Origin: Flavobacterium glaciei | Lineage (GTDB): Bacteria > Bacteroidota > Bacteroidia > Flavobacteriales > Flavobacteriaceae | Direction of reading: 5' to 3' | DNA: 64,000 nt | Assembly (NCBI RefSeq): GCF_003350545.1 | Contig: NZ_QQBA01000013.1 | Span: 34,080 to 98,079, forward strand | In this document: piece by piece, positions 54,483 through 63,941 of the stretch | Position numbering within the stretch: position 1 is the first letter of the stretch | Layout: the number at the start of each line of letters is the position of its first letter | The notes under the pieces: generated by a model | The model's database searches: none | What the model was told of the DNA's origin: nothing | The model's input: the letters and a program-made list of their open reading frames with translations, nothing else | Program-made: the position numbers and the translations under genes

Positions 54483-54540
54483 TCTCCTAAATTAATTTCT
54501 TTGATTATAATTAGGAATAAAAATTTTTCGATAAATAAAT

Positions 54541-54584
54541 AAAAAGAGTTAGTTTTATGATTTCATAAAGCTAACTCTTTTTAA
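54541..54584 (+). terminator. Terminator of the SurA-like gene
   Basis: AAAAAGAGTTAG (54541-54552) pairs with CTAACTCTTTTT (54571-54582), with an inner TTTATGA/TCATAAA stem. Confidence 0.88.
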
Positions 54585-54601
54585 TTTTAAATTTTCAATA
54601 C

Positions 54602-55555
54602 ATGTCAGACGTAGTAGCAATAAGTAACTTGGTTCAAAAAAGGAATGAGCTAAAAACGGAGATAGCAAAAATCATTGTTGGTCAAAATGATGTAGTAGAT
54701 CAAATTTTGCTGTGTATATTTTCTGGAGGTCATGCATTACTGGTTGGAGTTCCGGGATTAGCTAAGACATTGATGGTAAATACGCTTGCACAAGCATTAG
54801 GTCTTGATTTCAAAAGAATTCAGTTTACTCCTGATTTGATGCCTTCAGATATATTAGGAAGTGAAATTCTTGATGAGAACCGTCATTTCAAATTTATAAA
54901 AGGACCAATATTTTCTAATATTATTCTAGCTGATGAAATCAACAGAACGCCACCCAAAACTCAGGCTGCTTTGCTGGAAGCTATGCAGGAACGTTCTGTT
55001 ACTATTGCTGGTGAAAACTACAAATTAGATTTACCTTATTTTGTTTTGGCTACACAAAACCCTATTGAGCAGGAAGGAACTTATCCTTTACCAGAAGCGC
55101 AGTTGGATCGTTTCATGTTTGCTATTAAATTAGAGTATCCATCTTTTGCAGAAGAAGTACAAGTGGTAAAACAAACCACTTCAGATATAAAGAACACTAT
55201 AAATCCATTGTTTACGGCTCAAGAAATTATTGATTTTCAGCAGTTGATCCGAAGAATACCTGTTGCTGATAATGTAATTGAGTATGCAGTAACATTAGTT
55301 AGCAAAACAAGGCCTGATAATCCAATGTCTAATGAGTTTGTAAAAAATTACTTAGATTGGGGAGCTGGACCTAGAGCTTCTCAAAATTTGATTTTGGCGG
55401 CCAAAGCGAATGCAGCTTTTAATGGTAAATTTTCTCCAGATATTGAAGATGTAAAAGCTGTAGCTACCGGAATTTTACGTCATAGAATTATCAAAAATTA
55501 TAAAGCCGATGCTGAAGGAATTACCGAAGAAGCTATCATTCAGAAACTGATGTAA
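54602..55555 (+). CDS. MoxR-family AAA+ ATPase
   Basis: 317 residues. Walker A is GVPGLAKT, Walker B is ILADEINRTPPKTQAALLEAMQE, sensor 1 is VLATQNPIEQEGTYPLPEAQLDRFMF, and a C-terminal lid domain follows (GAGPRASQNLILAAKA). MoxR ATPases are chaperones that mature or insert cofactors into partner proteins, usually with DUF58 and von Willebrand A proteins encoded next door. Those genes are absent here: the next gene is acnB, beyond a terminator and 400 bases. Cytoplasmic. Confidence 0.93.
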   Translation: MSDVVAISNLVQKRNELKTEIAKIIVGQNDVVDQILLCIFSGGHALLVGVPGLAKTLMVNTLAQALGLDFKRIQFTPDLMPSDILGSEILDENRHFKFIKGPIFSNIILADEINRTPPKTQAALLEAMQERSVTIAGENYKLDLPYFVLATQNPIEQEGTYPLPEAQLDRFMFAIKLEYPSFAEEVQVVKQTTSDIKNTINPLFTAQEIIDFQQLIRRIPVADNVIEYAVTLVSKTRPDNPMSNEFVKNYLDWGAGPRASQNLILAAKANAAFNGKFSPDIEDVKAVATGILRHRIIKNYKADAEGITEEAIIQKLM

Positions 55556-55573
55556 GAATTCCTGATATTCAGA

Positions 55574-55615
55574 AAAAAACCAAACAAATTTCTAAAATCT
55601 GTTTGGTTTTTTTTG
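55574..55615 (+). terminator. Terminator of the moxR gene
   Basis: AAAACCAAACA pairs with TGTTTGGTTTT within 55576-55610, followed by T8. The rest of the gap to 55952 is AT-rich. Confidence 0.88.
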
Positions 55616-55906
55616 TTTTACTTAATTTGTTAGTTTGACCAAAAAGAGCCTATAAAAGAGCAACTATAACGTTGTAAATGGTAATTTAGAAAGGTTCTTA
55701 GCTGAAAACCGTGTAAAATATCACTCTTTAAGTATTGTTAAATTTCAACTTTCTCAATGAAAAGATTTTAAATTATTAATAATTCATTGTTTTAATCTAA
55801 AATTAAATTATTGATAATAAAAAGTAGTGAAACTCTTTATTTTGTAATAATAATTTTTGAAAAAGCTACATCTATTATATTTTTTTTAATTCTCGGCTTT
55901 AATTCC

Positions 55907-55914
55907 TAAATTTG
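55907..55914 (+). promoter_or_regulatory. -7 promoter element TAAATTTG of acnB
   Basis: Exact TAnnTTTG match 38 bases before ATG 55953. Confidence 0.5.
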
Positions 55915-55952
55915 CGTACGAAAAATTAAAATTCCAAGAAAAGACTTTTATT

Positions 55953-58724
55953 ATGAACACTTATAAAGATTATATTCAAGAGATTGAAGAGCGAAAAGGA
56001 CAAGGGCTCCACCCTAAACCAATTGATGGCGCTGAATTATTAAGCGAAATCATTACGCAAATTAAAGATTTAAATAACGAGTACAGAGCAGACTCTCTTA
56101 ACTTCTTTATTTATAATGTTGTACCTGGGACTACTCCTGCGGCTAATTTAAAAGCAAATTTTTTAAAAGAAATCGTTTTAGGTCAATCAGTCGTAGCTGA
56201 AATCACGCCTGCTTTTGCTTTAGAGTTATTATCACATATGAAAGGTGGAACTTCTATAGCCGTTTTACTCGATTTAGCTTTAGGTGATGATGTTACAATT
56301 GCTAAACAAGCTGCTGAAGTTTTGAAAACACAAGTTTATCTTTATGAAGCAGATACAGATCGTTTAGGTGAGGCTTTTCAAAAGGGTAACGCAATAGCTA
56401 AGGATATTCTTGAAAGTTACGCTAAGGCGGAGTTCTTTACCAAATTACCTGAAATTGCAGAAGAAATTAAGGTAGTTACTTTTATTGCAGGTGAAGGAGA
56501 TATTTCAACTGACTTACTTTCTCCTGGAAATCAAGCGCATTCTCGTTCAGATCGTGAATTACACGGTAAATGTATGATTACCCCTCAAGCGCAAGACGAA
56601 ATCAAGGCGCTTCAAGCACTACATCCAGACAAAAGCGTGATGTTGATTGCTGAAAAAGGTACTATGGGTGTGGGTTCTTCAAGAATGTCAGGTGTAAACA
56701 ACGTGGCTCTTTGGACAGGTAGACAAGCGAGTCCTTATGTTCCATTTGTGAATTTTGCTCCAATCGTTGCAGGAACAAATGGTATTTCTCCAATTTTCCT
56801 GACAACTGTTGATGTAACTGGTGGTATTGGTCTTGACCTAAAAAACTGGGTAAAAAAATTGGATGAAAATGGGGACGTAGTTCGTAATGAAAGCGGTGAC
56901 CCTATACTTGAAGAAGTGTATTCTGTTGCTACAGGTACGGTTCTTACAATCAACACTAAAACAAAGAAACTTTATAACGGAGACAAAGAATTAATTGATA
57001 TTTCTAAGGCATTTACTCCACAGAAAATCGAATTTATAAAAGCTGGTGGATCTTATGCTATTGTTTTTGGAAAAAAGTTGCAAACATTTGCATCAAAGAC
57101 TCTTGGTATTCCTATTGTAACAGTATATGCTCCGTCAAAAGAGGTGTCTGTTGAAGGTCAAGGTCTAACGGCAGTAGAAAAAATATTCAATGCAAATGCG
57201 GTTGGAACAACTCCAGGAAAAGTATTGCACGCTGGTTCTGATGTTCGTGTTACCGTAAATATTGTTGGTTCACAAGATACAACTGGTTTGATGACTTCTC
57301 AGGAACTAGAGTCTATGGCTGCTACTGTGATTTCTCCAATTGTTGATGGTGCGTACCAATCAGGTTGTCATACAGCTTCTGTTTGGGATAATAAATCGAA
57401 AGCAAATATTCCAAGATTAATGAAATTCATGAACGACTTTGGTTTGATCACGGCTCGTGACCCTAAAGGCGTTTATCATTCAATGACAGATGTAATTCAT
57501 AAAGTTCTTAACGATATTACTGTAAATGAATGGGCTATCATCATAGGTGGTGACTCACATACTAGAATGTCTAAAGGTGTTGCTTTTGGGGCTGACTCAG
57601 GAACTGTTGCTCTTGCACTAGCAACAGGTGAAGCTTCAATGCCAATTCCTGAATCTGTGAAAGTAACATTCAAAGGTGATATGAAAGGGTACATGGATTT
57701 CCGTGATGTAGTACATGCTACGCAATCTCAAATGCTTAAAACATTTGGTGGAGAAAATGTATTCCAAGGAAGAATTATTGAGGTTCACCTAGGAACGCTG
57801 AATGCGGATCAAGCCTTTACGTTTACAGACTGGACCGCAGAAATGAAAGCAAAAGCTTCTATCTGTATTTCTGAAGATTATACTTTGATCGAATCATTAG
57901 AGATGGCAAAAGGTAGAATTCAGATCATGATTGATAAGGGAATGGATAATAAAAACCAAGTTCTGAAAGGATTGATAGCTATAGCTGATAAGAGAATCGC
58001 TGAGATTATATCAGGCGAGAAACCTGCGCTAAGACCAGATGCAAACGCTAAGTATTATGCTGAAGTTGTTGTTGATTTAGATGAAATTGCTGAACCAATG
58101 ATTGCTGATCCAGATGTTAATAATGCAGATGTTTCTAAACGATATACACACGATACCATCAGACCTCTTTCTTTCTATGGAGGGGTTAAAAAAGTAGATC
58201 TTGGATTTATTGGTTCTTGTATGGTTCACAAGGGAGATATGAAAATTTTAGCTCACATGCTAAAGAATATTGACGAGCAAGAAGGTAAAGTAGAGTTTAA
58301 AGCGCCATTAGTTGTAGCTCCTCCTACTTATAATATTGTTGATGAATTAAAAGCTGAAGGCGATTGGGAAATTTTACAAAAATATTCGGGTTTCGAATTT
58401 GACGATAATGTCCCTAAAGCTGCAGCGCGTACTTCCTACGAAAATATGCTATATTTAGAGCGTCCAGGATGTAATCTTTGTATGGGTAACCAAGAAAAAG
58501 CTGCTAAAGGAGATACTGTCATGGCAACATCTACTCGTCTTTTTCAAGGAAGAGTTGTGGAAGATGCTGAAGGTAAAAAGGGAGAGTCATTGCTTTCTTC
58601 TACACCTGTTGTAGTCTTATCAACTATTCTTGGAAGAACTCCAACAATAGAAGAGTATATTGCAGCAGTAGATGGTATTAACCTGACTAAGTTTGCGCCT
58701 TCTCATAAGTTATTAGTTAAATAA
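55953..58724 (+). CDS. acnB: Aconitate hydratase B / 2-methylisocitrate dehydratase
   Basis: 923 residues with AcnB architecture: an N-terminal HEAT-like domain (1-160), then the swivel domain early in the chain (SRSDRELHGKCM, MGVGSSRMSGVNN), then the catalytic domains. Iron-sulfur ligands are in SGCHTASVWD and RPGCNLCMGN. GGDSHTRMSKGVAFGADSG is the substrate loop. It isomerises citrate to isocitrate and, in many bacteria, hydrates 2-methyl-cis-aconitate. It is followed 122 bases later by acnA on the same strand, an unusual pairing. Its own terminator follows. Confidence 0.95.
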   Translation: MNTYKDYIQEIEERKGQGLHPKPIDGAELLSEIITQIKDLNNEYRADSLNFFIYNVVPGTTPAANLKANFLKEIVLGQSVVAEITPAFALELLSHMKGGTSIAVLLDLALGDDVTIAKQAAEVLKTQVYLYEADTDRLGEAFQKGNAIAKDILESYAKAEFFTKLPEIAEEIKVVTFIAGEGDISTDLLSPGNQAHSRSDRELHGKCMITPQAQDEIKALQALHPDKSVMLIAEKGTMGVGSSRMSGVNNVALWTGRQASPYVPFVNFAPIVAGTNGISPIFLTTVDVTGGIGLDLKNWVKKLDENGDVVRNESGDPILEEVYSVATGTVLTINTKTKKLYNGDKELIDISKAFTPQKIEFIKAGGSYAIVFGKKLQTFASKTLGIPIVTVYAPSKEVSVEGQGLTAVEKIFNANAVGTTPGKVLHAGSDVRVTVNIVGSQDTTGLMTSQELESMAATVISPIVDGAYQSGCHTASVWDNKSKANIPRLMKFMNDFGLITARDPKGVYHSMTDVIHKVLNDITVNEWAIIIGGDSHTRMSKGVAFGADSGTVALALATGEASMPIPESVKVTFKGDMKGYMDFRDVVHATQSQMLKTFGGENVFQGRIIEVHLGTLNADQAFTFTDWTAEMKAKASICISEDYTLIESLEMAKGRIQIMIDKGMDNKNQVLKGLIAIADKRIAEIISGEKPALRPDANAKYYAEVVVDLDEIAEPMIADPDVNNADVSKRYTHDTIRPLSFYGGVKKVDLGFIGSCMVHKGDMKILAHMLKNIDEQEGKVEFKAPLVVAPPTYNIVDELKAEGDWEILQKYSGFEFDDNVPKAAARTSYENMLYLERPGCNLCMGNQEKAAKGDTVMATSTRLFQGRVVEDAEGKKGESLLSSTPVVVLSTILGRTPTIEEYIAAVDGINLTKFAPSHKLLVK

Positions 58725-58750
58725 TTCACATAATTAGTTAATTATAGTTT

Positions 58751-58783
58751 AAAAGCCTGAGTCTAATGACTCAGGCTTTTTTT
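58751..58783 (+). terminator. Terminator of acnB
   Basis: AAAAGCCTGAGTC (58751-58763) pairs with GACTCAGGCTTTT (58768-58780), then a T-run. acnA therefore probably has its own promoter. Confidence 0.9.
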
Positions 58784-58846
58784 GTACTCTATTTTTTTGT
58801 ATCTTGTATGTTTAAAATTAAATAGTAACAATTATATATAAATCTT

Positions 58847-61114
58847 ATGGCTTTTGATATAGAAATGATTAAAAAAGTGTACGACAATATGACAACTCGT
58901 GTTGATAAAGCACGTGAGATAGTTGGTCGCCCACTTACTTTAACGGAGAAAATTTTGTACAACCACCTTTGGGATGGAATGCCATCAAAGGCTTTTGGAA
59001 GAGGTGTTGATTATGTAGATTTTGCCCCGGATAGAGTTGCTTGTCAAGATGCAACTGCTCAAATGGCATTATTGCAATTCATGCACGCCGGTAAAAAGAA
59101 AGTGGCAGTTCCTACAACAGTACACTGTGATCACTTGATTCAAGCTAAAGTTGACGCTAAAACTGATTTGGCCAGAGCAAAAACACAAAGCAATGAAGTA
59201 TTTGAATTTCTTTCTTCGGTATCTAATAAATACGGGATTGGTTTCTGGAAACCAGGAGCAGGGATTATTCACCAAGTAGTGCTTGAAAATTATGCTTTCC
59301 CAGGTGGAATGATGATTGGTACTGATTCTCACACTGTGAATGCAGGTGGTTTAGGAATGGTAGCCATTGGTGTTGGTGGTGCTGATGCTGTTGATGTTAT
59401 GTCAGGAATGGCTTGGGAATTAAAATTTCCTAAGTTAATTGGAGTAAAATTAACTGGAAAACTTTCTGGTTGGACAGCTCCAAAAGATGTTATTCTTAAA
59501 GTAGCCGGAATTCTTACTGTAAAAGGTGGAACAGGTGCTATAGTTGAATATTTTGGCGAAGGTGCAACTTCCATGTCATGCACTGGAAAAGGAACTATCT
59601 GTAATATGGGTGCCGAAATAGGTGCTACAACTTCTACATTTGGTTATGACGATTCCATGAGTCGTTATTTGCGTTCTACAAATAGAGCTGATGTTGCAGA
59701 TGCAGCTGATAAAATTGCTCCTTACTTAACAGGAGATGCTGAGGTATATGCTAATCCAGAATTGTATTTTGACCAAGTTATCGAAATCAACTTAGACGAA
59801 TTAGAGCCACATTTGAACGGTCCTTTTACACCGGATTTAGCGACTCCGATTTCTAAAATGAAAGAGGAAGCCATCAAAAACAACTGGCCTTTGAAAATTG
59901 AAGTAGGTTTGATAGGTTCTTGTACCAACTCTTCTTACGAGGATATTGCTCGTGCAGCTTCAATAGCGAAACAAGTTACCGACAAAAAATTAAAATTAAA
60001 ATCAAAATTCACAATCACTCCAGGTTCTGAGGTGGTTCGTTATACAATCGAGCGTGACGGTTTTATCGATACTTTCGATAAGATTGGTGCGACGGTATTT
60101 GCTAATGCCTGCGGACCATGTATCGGAATGTGGGATAGAGAAGGGGCAGAAAAAGAAGAACGCAACACAATCGTTCACTCTTTCAACCGTAACTTCTCCA
60201 AACGTGCTGATGGAAATCCAAACACTTTGGCTTTTGTAGGTTCACCGGAATTAGTAACGGCTTTGGCAATTGCTGGAGATTTAAGTTTCAATCCGTTGAC
60301 GGATACTTTAATTAACGAAGATGGTGAAGAAGTAATGTTAGAAGTGCCAACAGGCGACGAATTACCGAAAAACGGATTTGATGCCGAAGACCCAGGTTTT
60401 CAAGCACCAGCCGAAGATGGTTCAGGTGTTCAGGTTTCTGTAAGCGAAACTTCAGAAAGATTACAATTATTAGCTCCGTTTTTACCTTGGGATGGAAAAA
60501 ACATTACAGGCGCTAAATTATTGATCAAAGCTTACGGAAAATGTACAACAGATCACATCTCTATGGCGGGACCATGGTTGCGTTTCCGTGGACATTTAGA
60601 TAATATTTCTAATAATATGTTGATTGGTGCTATCAATGCATTCAACCAAAAACCTAATACAGTGAAAAATCAGTTGACCGGTACTTACGATGCAGTTCCT
60701 GCTGTAGCGCGTGCTTACAAAGCAGCCGGCGTTCCTTCAATTGTTGTTGGGGATCACAATTACGGGGAAGGATCTTCTCGTGAGCATGCTGCAATGGAAC
60801 CTCGTTTCTTAGGTGTTAAAGCTGTTTTGGTAAAATCATTTGCTCGTATCCATGAAACAAATCTTAAAAAACAAGGTCTTCTAGGACTGACATTTGCTAC
60901 TGAGGCAGATTACGACAAAATCCAAGAAGATGATACCATCAACTTTACAGATTTAGTTGATTTTGCTCCAGGAAAACCATTAACATTAGAATTTGTTCAT
61001 GCTGATGGAACCAAAGATATTATTTTGGCAAACCACACTTATAACGAAGGACAAATAGGTTGGTTCGTTGCCGGTTCAGCATTAAACTTGATTGCTGCTG
61101 CTGGAAAAGCATAA
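58847..61114 (+). CDS. acnA: Aconitate hydratase (AcnA, mitochondrial-type)
   Basis: 755 residues, the length of mitochondrial-type aconitases rather than the roughly 890 of E. coli AcnA. Domains 1-3 come first, with [24 protein letters not shown], and the iron-sulfur cysteines in LIGSCTNSS and [14 protein letters not shown]. The swivel domain is at the C-terminus ([21 protein letters not shown]). It interconverts citrate and isocitrate in the TCA cycle. It directly follows acnB, so the cell has two non-homologous-architecture aconitases next to each other. Confidence 0.95.
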   Translation: MAFDIEMIKKVYDNMTTRVDKAREIVGRPLTLTEKILYNHLWDGMPSKAFGRGVDYVDFAPDRVACQDATAQMALLQFMHAGKKKVAVPTTVHCDHLIQAKVDAKTDLARAKTQSNEVFEFLSSVSNKYGIGFWKPGAGIIHQVVLENYAFPGGMMIGTDSHTVNAGGLGMVAIGVGGADAVDVMSGMAWELKFPKLIGVKLTGKLSGWTAPKDVILKVAGILTVKGGTGAIVEYFGEGATSMSCTGKGTICNMGAEIGATTSTFGYDDSMSRYLRSTNRADVADAADKIAPYLTGDAEVYANPELYFDQVIEINLDELEPHLNGPFTPDLATPISKMKEEAIKNNWPLKIEVGLIGSCTNSSYEDIARAASIAKQVTDKKLKLKSKFTITPGSEVVRYTIERDGFIDTFDKIGATVFANACGPCIGMWDREGAEKEERNTIVHSFNRNFSKRADGNPNTLAFVGSPELVTALAIAGDLSFNPLTDTLINEDGEEVMLEVPTGDELPKNGFDAEDPGFQAPAEDGSGVQVSVSETSERLQLLAPFLPWDGKNITGAKLLIKAYGKCTTDHISMAGPWLRFRGHLDNISNNMLIGAINAFNQKPNTVKNQLTGTYDAVPAVARAYKAAGVPSIVVGDHNYGEGSSREHAAMEPRFLGVKAVLVKSFARIHETNLKKQGLLGLTFATEADYDKIQEDDTINFTDLVDFAPGKPLTLEFVHADGTKDIILANHTYNEGQIGWFVAGSALNLIAAAGKA

Positions 61115-61135
61115 GCCTTTGAATATTTTACCTCT

Positions 61136-61167
61136 AAAACTCTCAAGGAAGCTTGGGAGTTTTTTTG
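61136..61167 (+). terminator. Terminator of acnA
   Basis: AAAACTCTCAAG (61136-61147) pairs with CTTGGGAGTTTT (61152-61163, one wobble), followed by T-run. Confidence 0.85.
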
Positions 61168-61185
61168 TTTCTATTTCAATTTATT

Positions 61186-61333
61186 TCTGGAGCAATTTCC
61201 TGCTGACCGCTTCAAGCTTTTTCGCACAATTGCTTTTTTCCAAGATAAAAAAGGAGCTTCTTATAGTCGCTCTTTTTTCTCAGGAAAAATTTCCAATTTC
61301 GCTTCAAAAGGCTTTCCACTCTCATCAGGGCTA
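61186..61333 (+). repeat. Intergenic palindromic repeat, copy E (long subtype)
   Basis: Starts GAGCAATTTCCTGCTG and ends CTCATCAGGGCTA, matching copy A end to end. The apex reads GGAGCTTCTTATAGTCGCTC. The arms are more degenerate than in copy A. Confidence 0.7.
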
Positions 61334-61830
61334 CAAATCAAAAAACCAGAATGTCAATTACTATGAATTAATTTGGGATAAATTTTTTTCGAAAAAAGAA
61401 AAGAGACTTAAGTCGAAAATAGAGACAAAATTCAAAAAACAAGGTTAAATTTTATTTTTTGAACGTTAAAATTTAAAAAAAAGAGGTGTTTTTTGATTAA
61501 ATCTCTTATATTAGCTTTTTAAAAAAATTAAATTTTTAAAGAAGCTTTTTTGATTGTTTTTTAAATCAACCTTCTTTAGAATTTTTATTTTCAGCGCAAC
61601 AATACATTAGGATTGTACGGCGTTACTATTTCAGCTGCTTTTGCAATTGAAATAAAAATCAACTATAATTTAAAACGAACACATTCTGACCCTCTTTTTA
61701 TAAAAGAGATAAGGATTATTTTTACAATTTTTTAAATAAAAAAAGTAAAAAAGCAAACCATAGCGAGATTTAATAATTATATCCCGAAATCGCTGTGTAG
61801 AATAAAAATGGGGTAAGTAATTTGAAATAA
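61334..61830. other. Gene-free AT-rich region
   Basis: About 500 bases without a credible gene. A weak inverted repeat (AGCGAGATTT with GAAATCGCT, about 61760-61793) and a GCGCAACAATACA/TTGTACGGCGTT palindrome near 61593-61624 are the only structures noticed. Confidence 0.5.
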
Positions 61831-63333
61831 ATGAATATGAGTTTAAGATTAATTGTAACATTGTTTTTATTAAATAGTATCGTTCTTTTTTCTCAAGAGA
61901 AAACCACAAAACACACCATCGTAAAAGGAGAAACAATTTCTAGTATTGCAGAGAAATATGATGTAAAACAAAGCGCTATTTTCAAATTAAATCCAAACGC
62001 AAAAAATCTTCTAAAACTCAATTCCATTTTATTAATTCCTGTAGCACCCTCAAAAAATACAAATACAAAATCCAAAGTTGCAGCAAATTACTCAGCAAAA
62101 GAACATGAGGTATTAGCTAAAGAAACCCTTTACGGAATTGCAAAACAATACGGGATTTCTCTAAAAGAATTAAATGAACTCAATCCAACATTAGAATCCA
62201 CAGGATTGAAAATAGGTCAAAAAATTATAATTCCATCAAACGCATCTTCAACGGAAGTAGCTGTTGCCCCTCAAGTCAAAAAGGTTTCTCAAAAACCGGA
62301 ATTAGTAGTTACTCCTCAAGTAATCGAAACTAAAAAATCCACTACGGAACAAACTACAATAGAAGTCCTTCCAAAAGAATCAAAATATTCTATCGCCAGA
62401 AAATACGGAATTACAGTTAAAGAATTAGATAATGCCAATCCAACTATAGGTGCAAAAGCGCTTAGAGTAGGTCAAAAAATAATAATTCCAGGAAATGGAA
62501 TATCAGTAACTGAAGTTGCAGTTGTATCACAACAAAACAAAGAATTGCTAGCTGAAAACACCGTAGTTAATAATGTATCCGATAAAGTTGTGCCTAAAAT
62601 AGAAGAAACAGTCGTTTCTCAGCCAAACATAGATTTATCAAATTCAGAAGCCACAGCTATTTCTCAACCAATTGAATTAGAGAATAAAAATACAAATATT
62701 ATTGTTCGAGAAGTTCTGCCAAAAGAGACTAAATATGGAATTGCTAAACAATACGGAATTACAGTTCAGGAATTAGAAAAACAAAATCCAGAAGTTAAAA
62801 ACGGGCTTCGTGTAGGCGATAAATTGAATATTCTTGCTAATTATGCACCTATAGACAATAATGTAATAGCTAGTACAGAGAGCAATAATACAACTTTTGA
62901 AAACACTAAAATTGATTTTAATAATTCATTAAAACCTACTTTTAGTCATGATTTTCTAGATCAATTAATAGAACGTGCTGCTGAAAATATAGGAACTAGA
63001 TATCGTACTGGAGGAACATCAAAATCAGGATTTGACTGTTCTGGTTTAATGTGTACTACTTTTGGTGCATTCGATATTAAATTGCCAAGAACATCTCACG
63101 AACAATCAAGTATTGGTACTAGAATTAACACAGAAGAAGCTCAAAAAGGAGATTTAATTTTCTTTAAAACAAACGGTAGAAACCAAATTAATCATGTAGG
63201 TATGGTTGTTGAAGTTTGTGATGGAGAAATTAAATTTATTCATTCCTCTGTTAGTAATGGTGTTATAATTTCTTCAACCAAAGAAAAATATTATCAGAAA
63301 AATTTCTCCCAAATCAACAGAGTACTACAATAA
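61831..63333 (+). CDS. Four-LysM, NlpC/P60 peptidoglycan hydrolase
   Basis: 500 residues. Signal peptide MNMSLRLIVTLFLLNSIVLFSQ. Four LysM modules lie at about 27-70, 92-135, 178-220 and 293-336, with near-repeated KYGIAKQYGIT and LRVGQKIIIP sequences, separated by Ser/Thr/Val/Glu-rich linkers. The C-terminal NlpC/P60 domain (about 375-500) carries the catalytic triad C403 (FDCSGLMC), H455 (INHVGMV) and H471 (FIHSS). It would bind glycan strands and cut D-Glu-type peptide bonds in the wall. The start ATG 61831 has an in-frame ATG two codons later. Shares a bidirectional terminator with the next gene. Confidence 0.92.
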   Translation: MNMSLRLIVTLFLLNSIVLFSQEKTTKHTIVKGETISSIAEKYDVKQSAIFKLNPNAKNLLKLNSILLIPVAPSKNTNTKSKVAANYSAKEHEVLAKETLYGIAKQYGISLKELNELNPTLESTGLKIGQKIIIPSNASSTEVAVAPQVKKVSQKPELVVTPQVIETKKSTTEQTTIEVLPKESKYSIARKYGITVKELDNANPTIGAKALRVGQKIIIPGNGISVTEVAVVSQQNKELLAENTVVNNVSDKVVPKIEETVVSQPNIDLSNSEATAISQPIELENKNTNIIVREVLPKETKYGIAKQYGITVQELEKQNPEVKNGLRVGDKLNILANYAPIDNNVIASTESNNTTFENTKIDFNNSLKPTFSHDFLDQLIERAAENIGTRYRTGGTSKSGFDCSGLMCTTFGAFDIKLPRTSHEQSSIGTRINTEEAQKGDLIFFKTNGRNQINHVGMVVEVCDGEIKFIHSSVSNGVIISSTKEKYYQKNFSQINRVLQ

Positions 63334-63361
63334 TTTTTCTAAAATATATCAGTTTAGTTTT

Positions 63362-63390
63362 AAAACGCTCCTATTACAGGAGCGTTTCTG
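63362..63390. terminator. Bidirectional terminator
   Basis: AAACGCTCCT (63363-63372) pairs with AGGAGCGTTT (63378-63387). It lies between convergent genes. Confidence 0.85.
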
Positions 63391-63395
63391 ATTTT

Positions 63396-63830
63396 TTAGA
63401 TTTTTATTTCTCCTTGAACACCACTTATATAGTTGGTTCCTGTTGCAACAGAAGCAGCCATTTTCAAAAAATTAATCATTTGATTTCCGTCCGTGTCCCA
63501 AAAATAAGCACTTGTTGGTTCAACTTTAATAAGTGAAATATTGGGGTCGTTTTTACCGTCTTTGAACCATATATTTACAACAGGAGACCAAAGCTCTCCG
63601 ATTTTTTCACGATCCATAATTATTGTTGCGTCACCATTTACAACCATATAACTTCCTTTTCCGGGATGTGCAAAAAACAATTGAACGCTTGAATCTTGTT
63701 CTATTTCTTTGTTTTTAATACTATCTTTTTCACTGAAAAACCAAATATTACCTTTGTCGCATACTTTTACAGCTCCCATTGGTCGTGTGGTTGCTCCATC
63801 ATTCGTTTTTAGATTGGTACAAAAAAGGAG
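63396..63830 (-). pseudogene. General stress / pyridoxamine 5'-phosphate oxidase-like gene, 5' end lost to an insertion
   Basis: The apparent start MGAVKVCDKGNIWFF (ATG 63779) is internal. The frame stays open upstream and encodes LLFCTNL then NDGATTRPM, which matches the usual FCTNL and TRPM segments of the family before the known MGxVxxxDxxGxxWFF. No start codon follows. After about 63830 the coding match stops and a TAA occurs at 63849-63851. The intact family has about 165-180 residues; here roughly 35 N-terminal residues are missing. Remaining motifs are VQLFFAHPGKGSYMVVNGDA, ELWSPVVNIWFKDGKNDPNISLIKVEP and AYFWDT. It is probably a pseudogene, unless a new start is used. Confidence 0.7.
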
Positions 63831-63868
63831 GGCACTGAAAAAGTCTTTTTAAGAATTAATTATATAAT

Positions 63869-63908
63869 AAAAAAGGAGTAGAAAACTATAGTTTTTTGCT
63901 CCTTTTTT
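63869..63908 (+). terminator. Hairpin between the IS end and the transposase start
   Basis: AAAAAAGGAG (63869-63878) pairs with CTCCTTTTTT (63899-63908), with an inner GAAAAC/GTTTTT stem. It would block transcription entering the transposase gene from outside. Confidence 0.75.
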
Positions 63909-63941
63909 CGTATTTTTAACTGTAACCATAAGGCTTTTTAG

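Noticed and set aside
61092..61448. 118-codon frame after acnA
   Set aside because: Overlaps the acnA end, reads through its terminator and repeat copy E; composition looks like translated AT-rich repeat.
61670..61936. Minus-strand frame overlapping the LysM gene start
   Set aside because: Antisense to a well-supported gene and no protein-like features.
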